DNA from: Betaproteobacteria bacterium
Lineage (GTDB): Bacteria > Pseudomonadota > Gammaproteobacteria > Burkholderiales > Burkholderiaceae_D
DNA length: 38,231 nucleotides
Direction of reading: 5' to 3'
Assembly (NCBI GenBank): GCA_025356395.1
Contig: JANXTA010000139.1
Coordinates: 1-38,231 of the forward strand
Part shown: in pieces, positions 1 through 7,923 of the stretch
How the letters are laid out: the number at the start of each line of letters is the position of its first letter
How positions within the stretch are numbered: the stretch's first letter is position 1
Notes under the pieces: model-generated
What the model was told of the DNA's origin: nothing
Databases searched by the model: none
What the model saw: only the letters and a program-made list of their open reading frames with translations
Translations under genes and position numbers: made by a program

Positions 1-263
1 CGGTGGTCTACATGATCGACCGCTACGTCGTCGGTGGCTTCTACCGCGTGCACACCGGGCGCGGCAACGACGAGAACCTCAACGCGCCGGGCATGCAGTT
101 CGTGCCGCTGCCGTTCGCGTCGAGCTGCAACTTCCCCGACCCCGGTCAACGCCCGCAGGCCGCGCCGAACCGCTTCTACGCTTACGGCGTGGTCGCGCGC
201 CTCGCGCTGCTCGCCGCGTCGCTCGAACTCGAGCGCACAGACCCGGCCGCTGAAACGGCCTGA
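1..263 (+). CDS. gshA: Glutamate-cysteine ligase, 3' end (partial)
   Basis: This is the C-terminal ~87 residues of a gene that begins before the window; the frame is open from base 1 and stops with TGA at 261-263. It reads like the end of the beta-proteobacterial/iron-oxidiser type glutamate-cysteine ligase, with the conserved stretch DRYVVGGFYRVHTGRG and then ENLNAPGMQFVPL. The enzyme makes gamma-glutamylcysteine from glutamate, cysteine and ATP, the first step of glutathione synthesis in the cytosol. The next gene, 39 bases on, is gshB for the second step, which supports the call. The short gap holds a stem-loop. Confidence 0.85.
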   Translation, partial: VVYMIDRYVVGGFYRVHTGRGNDENLNAPGMQFVPLPFASSCNFPDPGQRPQAAPNRFYAYGVVARLALLAASLELERTDPAAETA

Positions 264-272
264 CGGTCGGGT

Positions 273-293
273 CGAAGCGGGGCTACCGCTTCG
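273..293 (+). repeat. Stem-loop between gshA and gshB
   Basis: Arms CGAAGCGG (273-280) and CCGCTTCG (286-293) are perfectly complementary around the loop GGCTA, and flanking GGT/ACC extends the stem past a one-base bulge. There is no T tract, so it is not a classical terminator. It ends about 10 bases before the gshB ATG, where no clear Shine-Dalgarno sequence is seen. It may therefore influence gshB translation or mRNA processing; that is inference. Confidence 0.5.
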
Positions 294-302
294 GACCAAT
301 TC

Positions 303-1262
303 ATGCACATCGCCTTCATCGCCGATCCTCTGGCGACCTTCAAGATCTACAAGGACTCGACCTTCGCGATGATGGCCGAGGCCGATCGCCGCGGGCACAC
401 GCTCGCGTACATCGACCAGTGCGACCTCGCGCACACGGCAGCAGGTTCTGTCGAGGCGAAGGCCTGGCCGCTGCAGCTGACGGGCGACCCCGACATCTGG
501 TACACGCTGGGCGCGTCCGAGGTCGCGCCGCTGTCCTCGTTCGGCGCCGTCGTGATGCGCAAGGACCCGCCGTTCGACATGGAGTACGTGTACTCGACGT
601 ACCTGCTCGAACGTGCCGAGCAGCAGGGTGCGCGCGTCTTCAACAGCGGCCGCGCGATCCGCGACCACAACGAGAAGTTCGCGATCACCGAGTTCCCCGA
701 CCTGATCGCGCCGACGCTGGTCACCCGCGATGGCGAGCGCGTGCGCGAGTTCCATCGCGAGCACGGCGACATCATCCTGAAGCCGCTCGACGGCATGGGC
801 GGGATGGGCATTTTCCGCGTCAAGGCCGACGGCATGAACCTGGGCTCGATGATCGAGATGCTCGGCGGCGACGAGCAGCGAACCATCATGGCGCAGAAGT
901 TCATCCCGCAGATCGCGGCCGGCGACAAGCGAATCCTCGTCATCGACGGCGCGCCGGTGCCGTTCGCGCTCGCCCGCATCCCGCAGGGCAACGAGGTGCG
1001 CGGCAACCTCGCGGCCGGAGGTCTCGGTCGCTCGCAGCCGCTGTCGGCGCGCGATCGCGAGATCGGCACGATCGTCGGCGCGAAGCTTGCGCAGCGCGGC
1101 CTGCTGCTGATCGGCGTCGACTCGATCGGTGACTACCTGACCGAGATCAACGTGACCAGCCCGACCTGCTTCGCCGAGATCCGCGCGGGCAGTGGCTTCA
1201 ACGTCGCCGAGGTCTTCATCGACGGGCTGGAGCGCGCTGTGCAGCGCACCGCGACGTCATGA
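303..1262 (+). CDS. gshB: Glutathione synthetase
   Basis: 319 residues, the usual size for GshB (about 315). It is a cytosolic ATP-grasp ligase joining gamma-glutamylcysteine to glycine. Seen in the sequence: an N-terminal domain starting MHIAFIADPL, with FKIYKDSTFAMM typical of the family; the substrate-region motif MRKDPPFDMEYVYSTYLLE; the ATP-grasp glycine loop ILKPLDGMGGMGIFRV; NEVRGNLAAGG; and the C-terminal metal-binding EINVTSPTCF. The ATG at 303 gives the canonical N-terminus. The TGA overlaps the ATG of the next gene (ATGA at 1259-1262), so gshB and the PTS EIIA gene are translationally coupled, an arrangement common in beta-proteobacteria. Confidence 0.96.
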   Translation: MHIAFIADPLATFKIYKDSTFAMMAEADRRGHTLAYIDQCDLAHTAAGSVEAKAWPLQLTGDPDIWYTLGASEVAPLSSFGAVVMRKDPPFDMEYVYSTYLLERAEQQGARVFNSGRAIRDHNEKFAITEFPDLIAPTLVTRDGERVREFHREHGDIILKPLDGMGGMGIFRVKADGMNLGSMIEMLGGDEQRTIMAQKFIPQIAAGDKRILVIDGAPVPFALARIPQGNEVRGNLAAGGLGRSQPLSARDREIGTIVGAKLAQRGLLLIGVDSIGDYLTEINVTSPTCFAEIRAGSGFNVAEVFIDGLERAVQRTATS

Positions 1263-1738
1263 TCGGACTCGTCGTCATCGGCCACAGCCCGTTCGCGACC
1301 GCCCTGCACGACTGCGCGCGGCACGTCTACGGCTGTGTGCCCGAACGCTGCGTCGTGATCGACGTGCTGGCCGACGCCGACGTCGAGGCCGAGCTCGCGC
1401 GGGCTCGCCAGGCCGTCGTCGATGTCGATAGCGGCGACGGCGTCCTGGTCCTCGTCGACATGGTCGGCGCGACCCCCGGCAACATCGCCACGCAGCTCTC
1501 GCAGCCGGGACGCGTCGAGGTCGTGGCCGGCGTCAACCTGCCGATGCTGATGCGGACGCTCTGCTATCGCGACCGGACGAAGCTCGCCGAGCTGCCCGAG
1601 AAGGCGTTGGGCGGAGGGGCGTCGGGTATGATCAAAATCGCTTCGGCGGCGCCGCACAACCAGCGCCCCTTTCCGAGCGACCCCAACTCGAACGACGGTG
1701 GACCGACCGATGGCAGTTCGCGACTGCAAGATCAGTAA
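1259..1738 (+). CDS. PTS EIIA component, mannose/fructose type
   Basis: 159 residues with the EIIA-Man fold signature: beta-strand start MIGLVVIGHSPFA, in which His9 is the expected phosphoryl-accepting histidine, then VDSGDGVLVLVDMVGATPGNIA and VVAGVNLPMLMRTLCY. It would take phosphate from HPr in the cytosol. No EIIB, EIIC or EIID gene is visible, so it is probably a regulatory rather than a sugar-uptake EIIA. It starts inside the gshB stop codon. Its low-complexity tail, rich in Pro, Ser, Asn and Gly, extends 29 bases into the HPr gene in another frame. That overlap is unusually long, and the last ~20 residues may have no function. Confidence 0.9.
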   Translation: MIGLVVIGHSPFATALHDCARHVYGCVPERCVVIDVLADADVEAELARARQAVVDVDSGDGVLVLVDMVGATPGNIATQLSQPGRVEVVAGVNLPMLMRTLCYRDRTKLAELPEKALGGGASGMIKIASAAPHNQRPFPSDPNSNDGGPTDGSSRLQDQ

Positions 1739-1979
1739 CAAGCTCGGTCTGCATGCGCGCGCATCGGCCAAGCTGACGCAGCTCGCTTCGCAATATCCCT
1801 GTGAAGTCTGGATGAGTCGTGCGGGTCGGCGCGTCAACGCCAAGAGCATCATGGGCGTGATGATGCTGGCCGCCGGCAAGGGGTCGGCGGTGACCATCGA
1901 AACCATCGGCGCGCAGGACGACGTCGCGCTTGACGCGATCGCGGCCCTGATCGACGACAAGTTCGGCGAAGGGCAGTGA
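1710..1979 (+). CDS. ptsH: Phosphocarrier protein HPr
   Basis: From the ATG at 1710 the product is 89 residues, the standard HPr length; a GTG at 1698 would add only four residues (MDRP). The active-site motif is NKLGLHARASAKL with His15 as phosphohistidine. A Ser at position 46 sits in NAKSIMGVMML, the place of the regulatory serine of the HPr kinase system. HPr passes phosphate from enzyme I to EIIA proteins. The gene overlaps the EIIA gene by 29 bases and lies 63 bases before ptsI. Whether Ser46 is phosphorylated would depend on an hprK gene elsewhere in the genome. Confidence 0.95.
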   Translation: MAVRDCKISNKLGLHARASAKLTQLASQYPCEVWMSRAGRRVNAKSIMGVMMLAAGKGSAVTIETIGAQDDVALDAIAALIDDKFGEGQ

Positions 1980-2042
1980 TTCGAGGCGATCCCCGCCTGA
2001 CCAGAAGCGCGTCCGTCGCTTCGCAACCGACGGCAGCCTGAC

Positions 2043-3827
2043 ATGGCCTTCACGCTTCACGGCATCCCGGTTTCACGCGGCATCGTCATCGGCCGCGTCC
2101 ACCTGCTGGCCTCCGCCGCGCTCGAGGTCCCGCACTACGTGATGGTGCCCAGCGAGATCGAGTCCGAGGTCTCGCGTCTCGACGAAGCCGTCGCCCACGT
2201 CGTCAACGAGCTCTACCAGCTGCAGTCCGAACTGCCGGCCAGCGCGCCCGCCGAGTTCGCCGCCCTGGTCGACCTGCACCGGCTGATCCTCCAGGACCCA
2301 TTGCTGTCCGAAGAGCCCGCGCGCCTGATCCGTGAACGTCGATACAACGCGGAGTGGGCGCTGACCACCCAGCTGCAGGCTGTGGTGGAGCAGTTCGAGG
2401 AGATGGACGACGAGTACATCGCGTCGCGCCGGGCCGACGTCGAGCAGGTCGTCGAGCGCGTCCTCAAGGTTCTCACCGGTAGCGCGCACTCGCTGTCGGC
2501 CGTGGCCGACGAGGCCGACGCCGCCCGCAGGAACGGCAGCGGTGACGACTTCGAACCGATGATCGTGATCGCGCACGACATCGCGCCGGCCGACATGCTG
2601 CAGTTCAAGAAGAAGGTCTTCGCGGGCTTCGCGACCGACCTCGGCAGCCTGACCGCGCACACCGCCATCCTCGCGAAGAGCCTCGACATCCCGGCCGTGG
2701 TCGGCCTCGGGCAGGCGTCGCGGCTGCTGCGCCAGGACGAGTGCGTGATCGTCGACGGCGAGGCCGGCGTGCTGATCGTCGATCCGAGTCCGATCGTGCT
2801 CGACGAGTACCGACTCCGCAAACGCGACATCGAGCTCGCCAACGAGAAGCTGAAGCGCCTCGCGCGCATGCAGACCCGCACGCTCGACGACCAGTCGATC
2901 GAGTTGTACGCCAACATCGAATTGCCCGACGACTGCGACTTCGCCAACGCGGTCGGCGCCACCGGCATCGGCCTGTTCCGCACCGAGTTCCTGTTCATGA
3001 CGCGCGACTCGATGCCCAACGAGGACGAGCAGTTCGAGGCCTATCGCCGCGTGGTCACGGCGATGACCGGCCGCCCCGTCACCATCCGCACGCTCGACAT
3101 CGGCGCCGACAAGACGCCCGATGCGGCGCGCCTCGCCTTCGGCAGCGACATCTTCAACACGACCAATCCGGCGCTCGGCCTGCGGGCGATCCGCTTCTGC
3201 CTGGCCGAGCCGCAGATGTTCCTCGTCCAGTTGCGCGCCATCCTGCGGGCGACCGCGTTCGGCCCGGTCAAGCTGCTGATCCCGATGATCGCGCACCCCC
3301 AGGAGGTCGACGCGGCGCTGGTGCTGATCGCGACCGCGAAGGGCCAGCTCGACGCCCGCGGCATCGCCTACGACCGTCACATGCCGGTCGGCGGCATGAT
3401 CGAGATCCCGGCTGCCGCGCTCAGCCTCGGCATCTTCGCCAAGCGCCTCGACTTCTTCTCGATCGGCACCAACGACCTGATCCAGTACACGCTCGCGATC
3501 GATCGCACCGACAACGCGGTCGCGCATCTTTACGACCCGCTGCACCCGGCCGTGCTGCAGCTCATCGCGCAGACCATCACGACCGCCAACCGGCTGGGCG
3601 TCCCGGTCTCGGTATGCGGCGAGATGGCTGGCGATCCGAAGCTCGCACGACTCCTGCTCGGCCTCGGCCTGCGCCAGTTCTCGATGCATCCGGCACAGCT
3701 GCTCGCGGTCAAGTACGAGGTGCTGCGATCCGACATCGTCGCGTGCGAGACGATGGCCAAGAAGATCCTCGCCGCCGGCGAACCCGACCGCATCCGCGTG
3801 CTGGTCGATCGGATGCGGGCCGCCTGA
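2043..3827 (+). CDS. ptsI: PTS enzyme I (phosphoenolpyruvate-protein phosphotransferase)
   Basis: 594 residues, full length for enzyme I (about 575-590). Domains in order: an HPr-binding/phosphohistidine domain (roughly 1-240) with GSLTAHTAILAKSLDIPAVVG, in which His206 is the phosphorylated residue, and a PEP-binding TIM barrel (roughly 260-594). The barrel carries GIGLFRTEFLFM, IRTLDIGADKTPD, GTNDLIQYTLAIDR and VCGEMAGDP with catalytic Cys525. It uses phosphoenolpyruvate to phosphorylate HPr in the cytosol. With EIIA and HPr it makes an EI-HPr-EIIA relay without a transporter. In related bacteria such relays sense PEP/pyruvate status and influence carbon storage and virulence, but the target here is unknown. 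Confidence 0.96.
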   Translation: MAFTLHGIPVSRGIVIGRVHLLASAALEVPHYVMVPSEIESEVSRLDEAVAHVVNELYQLQSELPASAPAEFAALVDLHRLILQDPLLSEEPARLIRERRYNAEWALTTQLQAVVEQFEEMDDEYIASRRADVEQVVERVLKVLTGSAHSLSAVADEADAARRNGSGDDFEPMIVIAHDIAPADMLQFKKKVFAGFATDLGSLTAHTAILAKSLDIPAVVGLGQASRLLRQDECVIVDGEAGVLIVDPSPIVLDEYRLRKRDIELANEKLKRLARMQTRTLDDQSIELYANIELPDDCDFANAVGATGIGLFRTEFLFMTRDSMPNEDEQFEAYRRVVTAMTGRPVTIRTLDIGADKTPDAARLAFGSDIFNTTNPALGLRAIRFCLAEPQMFLVQLRAILRATAFGPVKLLIPMIAHPQEVDAALVLIATAKGQLDARGIAYDRHMPVGGMIEIPAAALSLGIFAKRLDFFSIGTNDLIQYTLAIDRTDNAVAHLYDPLHPAVLQLIAQTITTANRLGVPVSVCGEMAGDPKLARLLLGLGLRQFSMHPAQLLAVKYEVLRSDIVACETMAKKILAAGEPDRIRVLVDRMRAA

Positions 3828-3856
3828 GCGGCCGCGTTGTCCTCGGGCGGCTGCCG

Positions 3857-5737
3857 ATGAATCCCGTGCAACAGAGCTTCGATCTCGATCGGCCGTCGCC
3901 GGACCGCGCAGCGCTCGCGTGGCTCGACGTCGCGCTCGACGAGGCGGTCCTGCGCTGCGATCACGGGGGCCGCGTGATCGAGACCTTCGGACCGGCACAC
4001 CTGTTGCCGGTCGATGCCGCCGTGCTGCTCGGCCACGCGGTGGCGGACCTCGCTGCGTTGCCGGCGTCCATGCGCCAGGCCTGGTCGGCTGCATTCGAAC
4101 GAGCACTCGACACGCAACACGCGCAAATCTGCGGGTATCGGCTGGATCGCGGCGCGGGCATGCGTTCCTTCGAAGCCCGCTTCATGCCGCTCGATCCCAC
4201 GTCGGTCGCTGTGTCGATCCGCGACGTCGGCGAGCGCGACCTGCTGCGCGAGCATGCCGCGCATCGGGCCCTGCACGACGAGGTCACCGACCTCGGCAAC
4301 GCACGCAGCCTGCGTGATCGGCTCGATGCCTGGATGCGTCCGGGACAGCCGATCGACCGCGCGACCGTCGCGCCGATCGCCCTGCTGGTGATCGACCTCG
4401 ATCGTTTCAAGCTCAGCAACGACCTCTACGGACGCGCGATCGGCGACAGCCTGCTGCGTCTGGTGGCGCAACGCATCCGCCGCGAGACGCTGCGCGAACT
4501 GCTCGGCCAAGCGTACGAGCCCCACGACGTCGGCAATCCCAACGGCATCGACCAGCGCGATGATCCGCCGACCTCGGCGGCGCTCGCGATCGCGCGACTG
4601 GGCGGCGACCAGTTCGCGGTGGCCTGGCGCATCGGCGATCGGCAGGCCGTCGGCACCGCCAACGACGGCGAGGCCAGCGCCACTGGACTCGCGACGCGCC
4701 TGATCGCCGCGCTCGGCGCGCCGACCCGCATCGCGGGGCAGACACTGTTCGTGCGCGCGAGCATCGGCGTTTCGCTCTACCCGGCCGACGCGACCACGCC
4801 GTCGGCCCTGGTCTCGCAGGCCGAGGCCGCGCTCAAGCGCGCCAAGCTAGCGGGCCGCAACCAGTACCGGCGTCACGGCGACGACCGCGTCCCCGCGGCC
4901 CCCGACTCGCGTCTGCCGCAGACCGAGACGGCCCTGCGCGCGGCGCTCGCGGCTGACCAGTTCTTGCTGGTCTATCAACCGAAGTTCCGGCTCTCGACGT
5001 CGCTCATCGATCGCTCGAATACGGTCATGCCGGGCGCGATGATCGCGGTCGAGGCGCTGGTGCGCTGGCGCACGCCGGGTGGCGTGCTGCTGATCCCGCA
5101 CCAGTTCGTCCCGCTGGCCGAAGCGTCGGGGATGATCCGGCCGCTCGGCGACTGGGTGCTGCGGACGGCGCTCGCCGAGGTCTCGCGCTTTGCAATGCAT
5201 CCTGCGGCGCAGGGCAGGCCGCGGATCGGCGTGGCGATCAACGTGTCGCTGATCCAGTTGCACGACCGCAGCTTCGTGCGCGCGGTCGAGGCGGCCCTGC
5301 GCGAGTCGGACGTCGCCGCGCACGAGCTCACCGTCGAGATCGCCGAGACCGCGTTCCTCGAGGACGTCCGCCTCGCGGCCGACGCGCTGGCCGAACTCTC
5401 GGCGATGGGCGTGCGGCTCGCGATCGATCACTTCGGCGTCGGCACGGCGGGCCTCGTCGCGCTGAAGGCGCTGCCGATCGACGAGATCAAGATCGATCGC
5501 AGCTTCATCGCTGGCGCGGCCATCGACGCGTTCGACGCGACCATCGTGTCCAGCCTGATCGCGATGGCGCACAACCTCGGCAAGACCGTGACCGCCGAAG
5601 GCGTGGAGCGCGTCGACCAGATCACCTCGCTGAGCCAGATGCGCTGTGACGCCATCCAGGGTTACTTCTGCGGCCAGCCGATGACCGCGGCGGCGCTGGT
5701 GGCGACGCCGTCGCTGTGGCAACAGAAGTCGAACTGA
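3857..5737 (+). CDS. GGDEF-EAL domain protein with altered active-site motifs
   Basis: 626 residues from the ATG at 3857. The N-terminal ~125 residues resemble a PAS-like sensory region, followed by a GGDEF domain (about 145-330) starting DEVTDLGNARSLRDRL and with LLVIDLDRFKLSND. An EAL domain (about 355-610) follows, with VEALVRW (Glu399), INVSLIQL, EIAETAF, IKIDRSFI, TAEGVE and IQGYF. The GGDEF signature reads GGDQF (residues 249-253), and the EAL metal loop reads DHFGVG (Asp524, His525) instead of DDFGTG. All other metal/catalytic positions that I can align are kept. The usual role is making or degrading cyclic di-GMP; loss of cyclase activity and reduced phosphodiesterase activity are inferred. 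It lies 29 bases after ptsI on the same strand. No membrane segment is evident. Confidence 0.9.
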   Translation: MNPVQQSFDLDRPSPDRAALAWLDVALDEAVLRCDHGGRVIETFGPAHLLPVDAAVLLGHAVADLAALPASMRQAWSAAFERALDTQHAQICGYRLDRGAGMRSFEARFMPLDPTSVAVSIRDVGERDLLREHAAHRALHDEVTDLGNARSLRDRLDAWMRPGQPIDRATVAPIALLVIDLDRFKLSNDLYGRAIGDSLLRLVAQRIRRETLRELLGQAYEPHDVGNPNGIDQRDDPPTSAALAIARLGGDQFAVAWRIGDRQAVGTANDGEASATGLATRLIAALGAPTRIAGQTLFVRASIGVSLYPADATTPSALVSQAEAALKRAKLAGRNQYRRHGDDRVPAAPDSRLPQTETALRAALAADQFLLVYQPKFRLSTSLIDRSNTVMPGAMIAVEALVRWRTPGGVLLIPHQFVPLAEASGMIRPLGDWVLRTALAEVSRFAMHPAAQGRPRIGVAINVSLIQLHDRSFVRAVEAALRESDVAAHELTVEIAETAFLEDVRLAADALAELSAMGVRLAIDHFGVGTAGLVALKALPIDEIKIDRSFIAGAAIDAFDATIVSSLIAMAHNLGKTVTAEGVERVDQITSLSQMRCDAIQGYFCGQPMTAAALVATPSLWQQKSN

Positions 5738-5759
5738 GTCCTTTCATGAGAGCGCCGCG

Positions 5760-6443
5760 ATGCGGGTCCTGCTGGTCGAAGACGACGCGATGATCGGCAC
5801 GTCCGTGCGGGCCGGCCTGCGGCAGGACGGCTTCGCGATCGACTGGGTCACCGACGGCCAGGCGGCCGAGAACGCGCTCGCGGTGCGCGGCGGCCAGGAA
5901 GCCTACGACCTCGTGCTGCTCGACCTCGGGCTACCGAAGAAGGGCGGTCTCGACGTGCTGCGCGGCCTGCGCGCACGCGGTCTCGACGTGCCGGTGCTGA
6001 TCATGACCGCGCGCGATGCCGTCGCCGATCGCGTGGCCGGGCTCGATGCCGGCGCCGACGACTATCTCGTCAAGCCCTTCGACCTCGACGAGCTCGCCGC
6101 CCGCGTGCGGGCCTTGCATCGACGGCGCAGCGGACGGGCCGAGGCATTGCTGCGCCACGAGCACGACAGCGACGTGATCACGCTCGACCCGGCCCGTCGC
6201 GAAGTCCGACGCAACGACGTGCCGGTGGCGTTGTCGGCGCGCGAGTTCGCGGTGCTCGAGGCCCTGCTCGAACGGGCGGGCGCGGTGTTGTCGCGCACGC
6301 AGCTCGAGGAGAAGCTCTACGGCTGGGATGAGGAGCCGGGCAGCAACACGATCGAGGTCTACATCCACGGCCTGCGCAAGAAGCTCGGCTCCGACCTGAT
6401 CCGTAACGTGCGCGGCGTCGGCTACACGATCGGCATGCGTTGA
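5760..6443 (+). CDS. OmpR/PhoB-family response regulator (QseB/PmrA-like)
   Basis: 227 residues. The receiver domain (1-115) starts MRVLLVEDDAMIG with the acidic pair and has LVLLDLGLP with phospho-acceptor Asp55, LIMTARD and DDYLVKPFDLDEL. The winged-helix DNA-binding domain (about 130-225) has ALSAREFAVLEALLERAGAV, SNTIEVYIHGLRKKLG and the ending IRNVRGVGYTIG, which is closest to the QseB/PmrA/TctD branch. It pairs with the kinase gene, whose TTG start overlaps this stop codon. The perfect CTTAAG-N5-CTTAAG direct repeat just after the kinase gene is the kind of site bound by this branch, so htrA is a likely target. Confidence 0.94.
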   Translation: MRVLLVEDDAMIGTSVRAGLRQDGFAIDWVTDGQAAENALAVRGGQEAYDLVLLDLGLPKKGGLDVLRGLRARGLDVPVLIMTARDAVADRVAGLDAGADDYLVKPFDLDELAARVRALHRRRSGRAEALLRHEHDSDVITLDPARREVRRNDVPVALSAREFAVLEALLERAGAVLSRTQLEEKLYGWDEEPGSNTIEVYIHGLRKKLGSDLIRNVRGVGYTIGMR

Positions 6444-7822
6444 ACCTGATCCCGCGCTTCTCGTTCGGCGACTCGATCCAGCGACGCCTGCTGCTGTCGA
6501 TGATCGCCGTGGTCGTCGCGGGCATGCTGGTCACCGGAGCCGTGGTCTACCGACAGGCGCAGGACGAGGTCAACGCCATCTTCGACCTGCAGCTGCGACA
6601 GGCCGCCGGCGCCATCCCGGTCCGAACCTATGCGCAGGGCAGGCAGGCCGACGACGACCTCGAGGAACGTGCGCGCGTGGTGGTCCGCATCTCGGACCGC
6701 TTCGGTCAGGTGGTTTACGACTCGCATCCCGAAGTGGCACTGCCGCGTAGCGCGCAGCTTGGGCTGACCACCGTCGCGGCGGCGGGCGTCGAATGGCGGG
6801 TCTTCGCCGCCGTCGTCGACCTCAACCTGCTCGAGGTCGCGCAGCCGATGAGCGTGCGCCGGGCGTTCGCGGCCGAGGTCGCGTTCCGCACCGTGCTGCC
6901 GCTGCTGATCCTGCTGCCGATCCTCGGGCTGCTGCTGTGGTGGCTCGTCGGACGTGGTCTCGCGCCGCTGCGACGCGTGGCCGCCGAGGTCGCGATGCGC
7001 CGCCCCGAGGCGCTCGAACACCTGTCCGAGGACGACCTGCCGAAAGAGGTCGCACCGCTGGTCGAGTCGCTCAACCGCCTGCTCACCGACCTGGCGGCCG
7101 CGCGCGACGCGCAGCGGGCCTTCATCGCGGATGCGGCCCATGAACTGCGCACGCCGCTGACTGCGCTGCAGCTCCAGTTGCAGGTGCTGGAGCGCGCCGA
7201 CGACGCCGAGATGCGAACGTCGGCGCTCCACGCGCTGCGCGAAGGACTGCTGCGCGCGTCGCGACTGGTCCAGCAGCTGCTCGCGCTGGCCCGCGTCGAG
7301 CCGGATGCGCATGGCGGATCGACGACCGTGCCGATGGCCGGCCCGACCAGCGCGGTCGATCTCGATGCGCTGGCGCGCGAGGCGGTCGCGCTGCAGGCGC
7401 AGCTCGCGCACGACCGCGGCGTCGACCTCGGCGTCGGATCGGTAGCGGCGTCGTCGCCTACGGTGATCCAGGCCGATCACGACGCGCTGTTCACGTTGCT
7501 CGGCAACTTGATCGACAACGCGTTGCGCTACACGCCGGCCGGAGGACGCGTGGACGTCGTGGTCGAGCAGACCGGTCGCGGCGCGGTGCTGTCCGTGCGC
7601 GACGACGGCCCGGGCGTGTCGCCGGCCGAACGCGAGCGCGTCTTCGATCGCTTCCATCGCGGCGACGCGGCCCGCGCGGCGGGGGACACGCGTGGCAGCG
7701 GCCTCGGCCTCGCGATCGTCAAGCGCATCGCCGATCGCCACGGCGCGCAGGTGACGCTGGAGCGCGGCATCGATGGCCGTGGGCTCTGGGTGCGGGTCGC
7801 GTTTCCTGCGTCGGTCTCTTAA
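6440..7822 (+). CDS. Two-component sensor histidine kinase
   Basis: 460 residues starting at a TTG (6440) that overlaps the regulator's TGA, giving MNLIPRFSFGDSIQRRLLLSM and a first transmembrane helix at about 14-38. A periplasmic sensor part of about 110 residues follows, then a second helix (about 150-172, LPLLILLPILGLLLWWLV), a HAMP-like linker, the H-box DAAHELRTPLTAL with His234, the N-box LIDNALRYTPAGG and the G-boxes VRDDGPGVS and GSGLGLAIVKRIA. This is a typical QseC/PmrB-class inner-membrane kinase. The short periplasmic loop lacks an obvious ligand motif. An ATG about 20 codons downstream would remove the cytosolic N-terminus and is less likely. Confidence 0.93.
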   Translation: MNLIPRFSFGDSIQRRLLLSMIAVVVAGMLVTGAVVYRQAQDEVNAIFDLQLRQAAGAIPVRTYAQGRQADDDLEERARVVVRISDRFGQVVYDSHPEVALPRSAQLGLTTVAAAGVEWRVFAAVVDLNLLEVAQPMSVRRAFAAEVAFRTVLPLLILLPILGLLLWWLVGRGLAPLRRVAAEVAMRRPEALEHLSEDDLPKEVAPLVESLNRLLTDLAAARDAQRAFIADAAHELRTPLTALQLQLQVLERADDAEMRTSALHALREGLLRASRLVQQLLALARVEPDAHGGSTTVPMAGPTSAVDLDALAREAVALQAQLAHDRGVDLGVGSVAASSPTVIQADHDALFTLLGNLIDNALRYTPAGGRVDVVVEQTGRGAVLSVRDDGPGVSPAERERVFDRFHRGDAARAAGDTRGSGLGLAIVKRIADRHGAQVTLERGIDGRGLWVRVAFPASVS

Positions 7823-7850
7823 GGCCCGCTTAAGAATGGCCGCCTAGACT
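7818..7850 (+). promoter_or_regulatory. Putative response-regulator box and promoter of htrA
   Basis: Two perfect CTTAAG half-sites lie at 7818-7823 and 7829-7834, in the same orientation with five bases between them, an 11-bp period that puts both on one DNA face. This matches the PmrA/QseB box pattern YTTAAK-N5-YTTAAK. A -10-like TAGACT follows at 7845-7850, with the second half-site in the position where such boxes replace a -35. The first half-site overlaps the kinase stop codon. The site lies 74-106 bases before the htrA ATG, downstream of a regulator of the matching family. Binding is inferred. Confidence 0.65.
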
Positions 7851-7923
7851 CCGTCGGTCCCCAAGGCTTGCCGCAATTCCGCACATCGGCAAGCGCAACC
7901 CAACATCCTTCAGGAGTCGCTCG

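Noticed and set aside
1980-2042. Small stems in the ptsH-ptsI gap (GAAGCG/CGCTTC and CCGTCG/CGACGG)
   Set aside because: Six-base GC stems overlap one another and are within chance expectation for such DNA; no further support.
2073-4106. 677-codon minus-strand open frame opposite ptsI and the GGDEF-EAL gene
   Set aside because: Its product is Arg/Asp/Val/Gly-rich with no recognisable motif, and it lies opposite well-supported genes. Long antisense frames are expected at this GC content.
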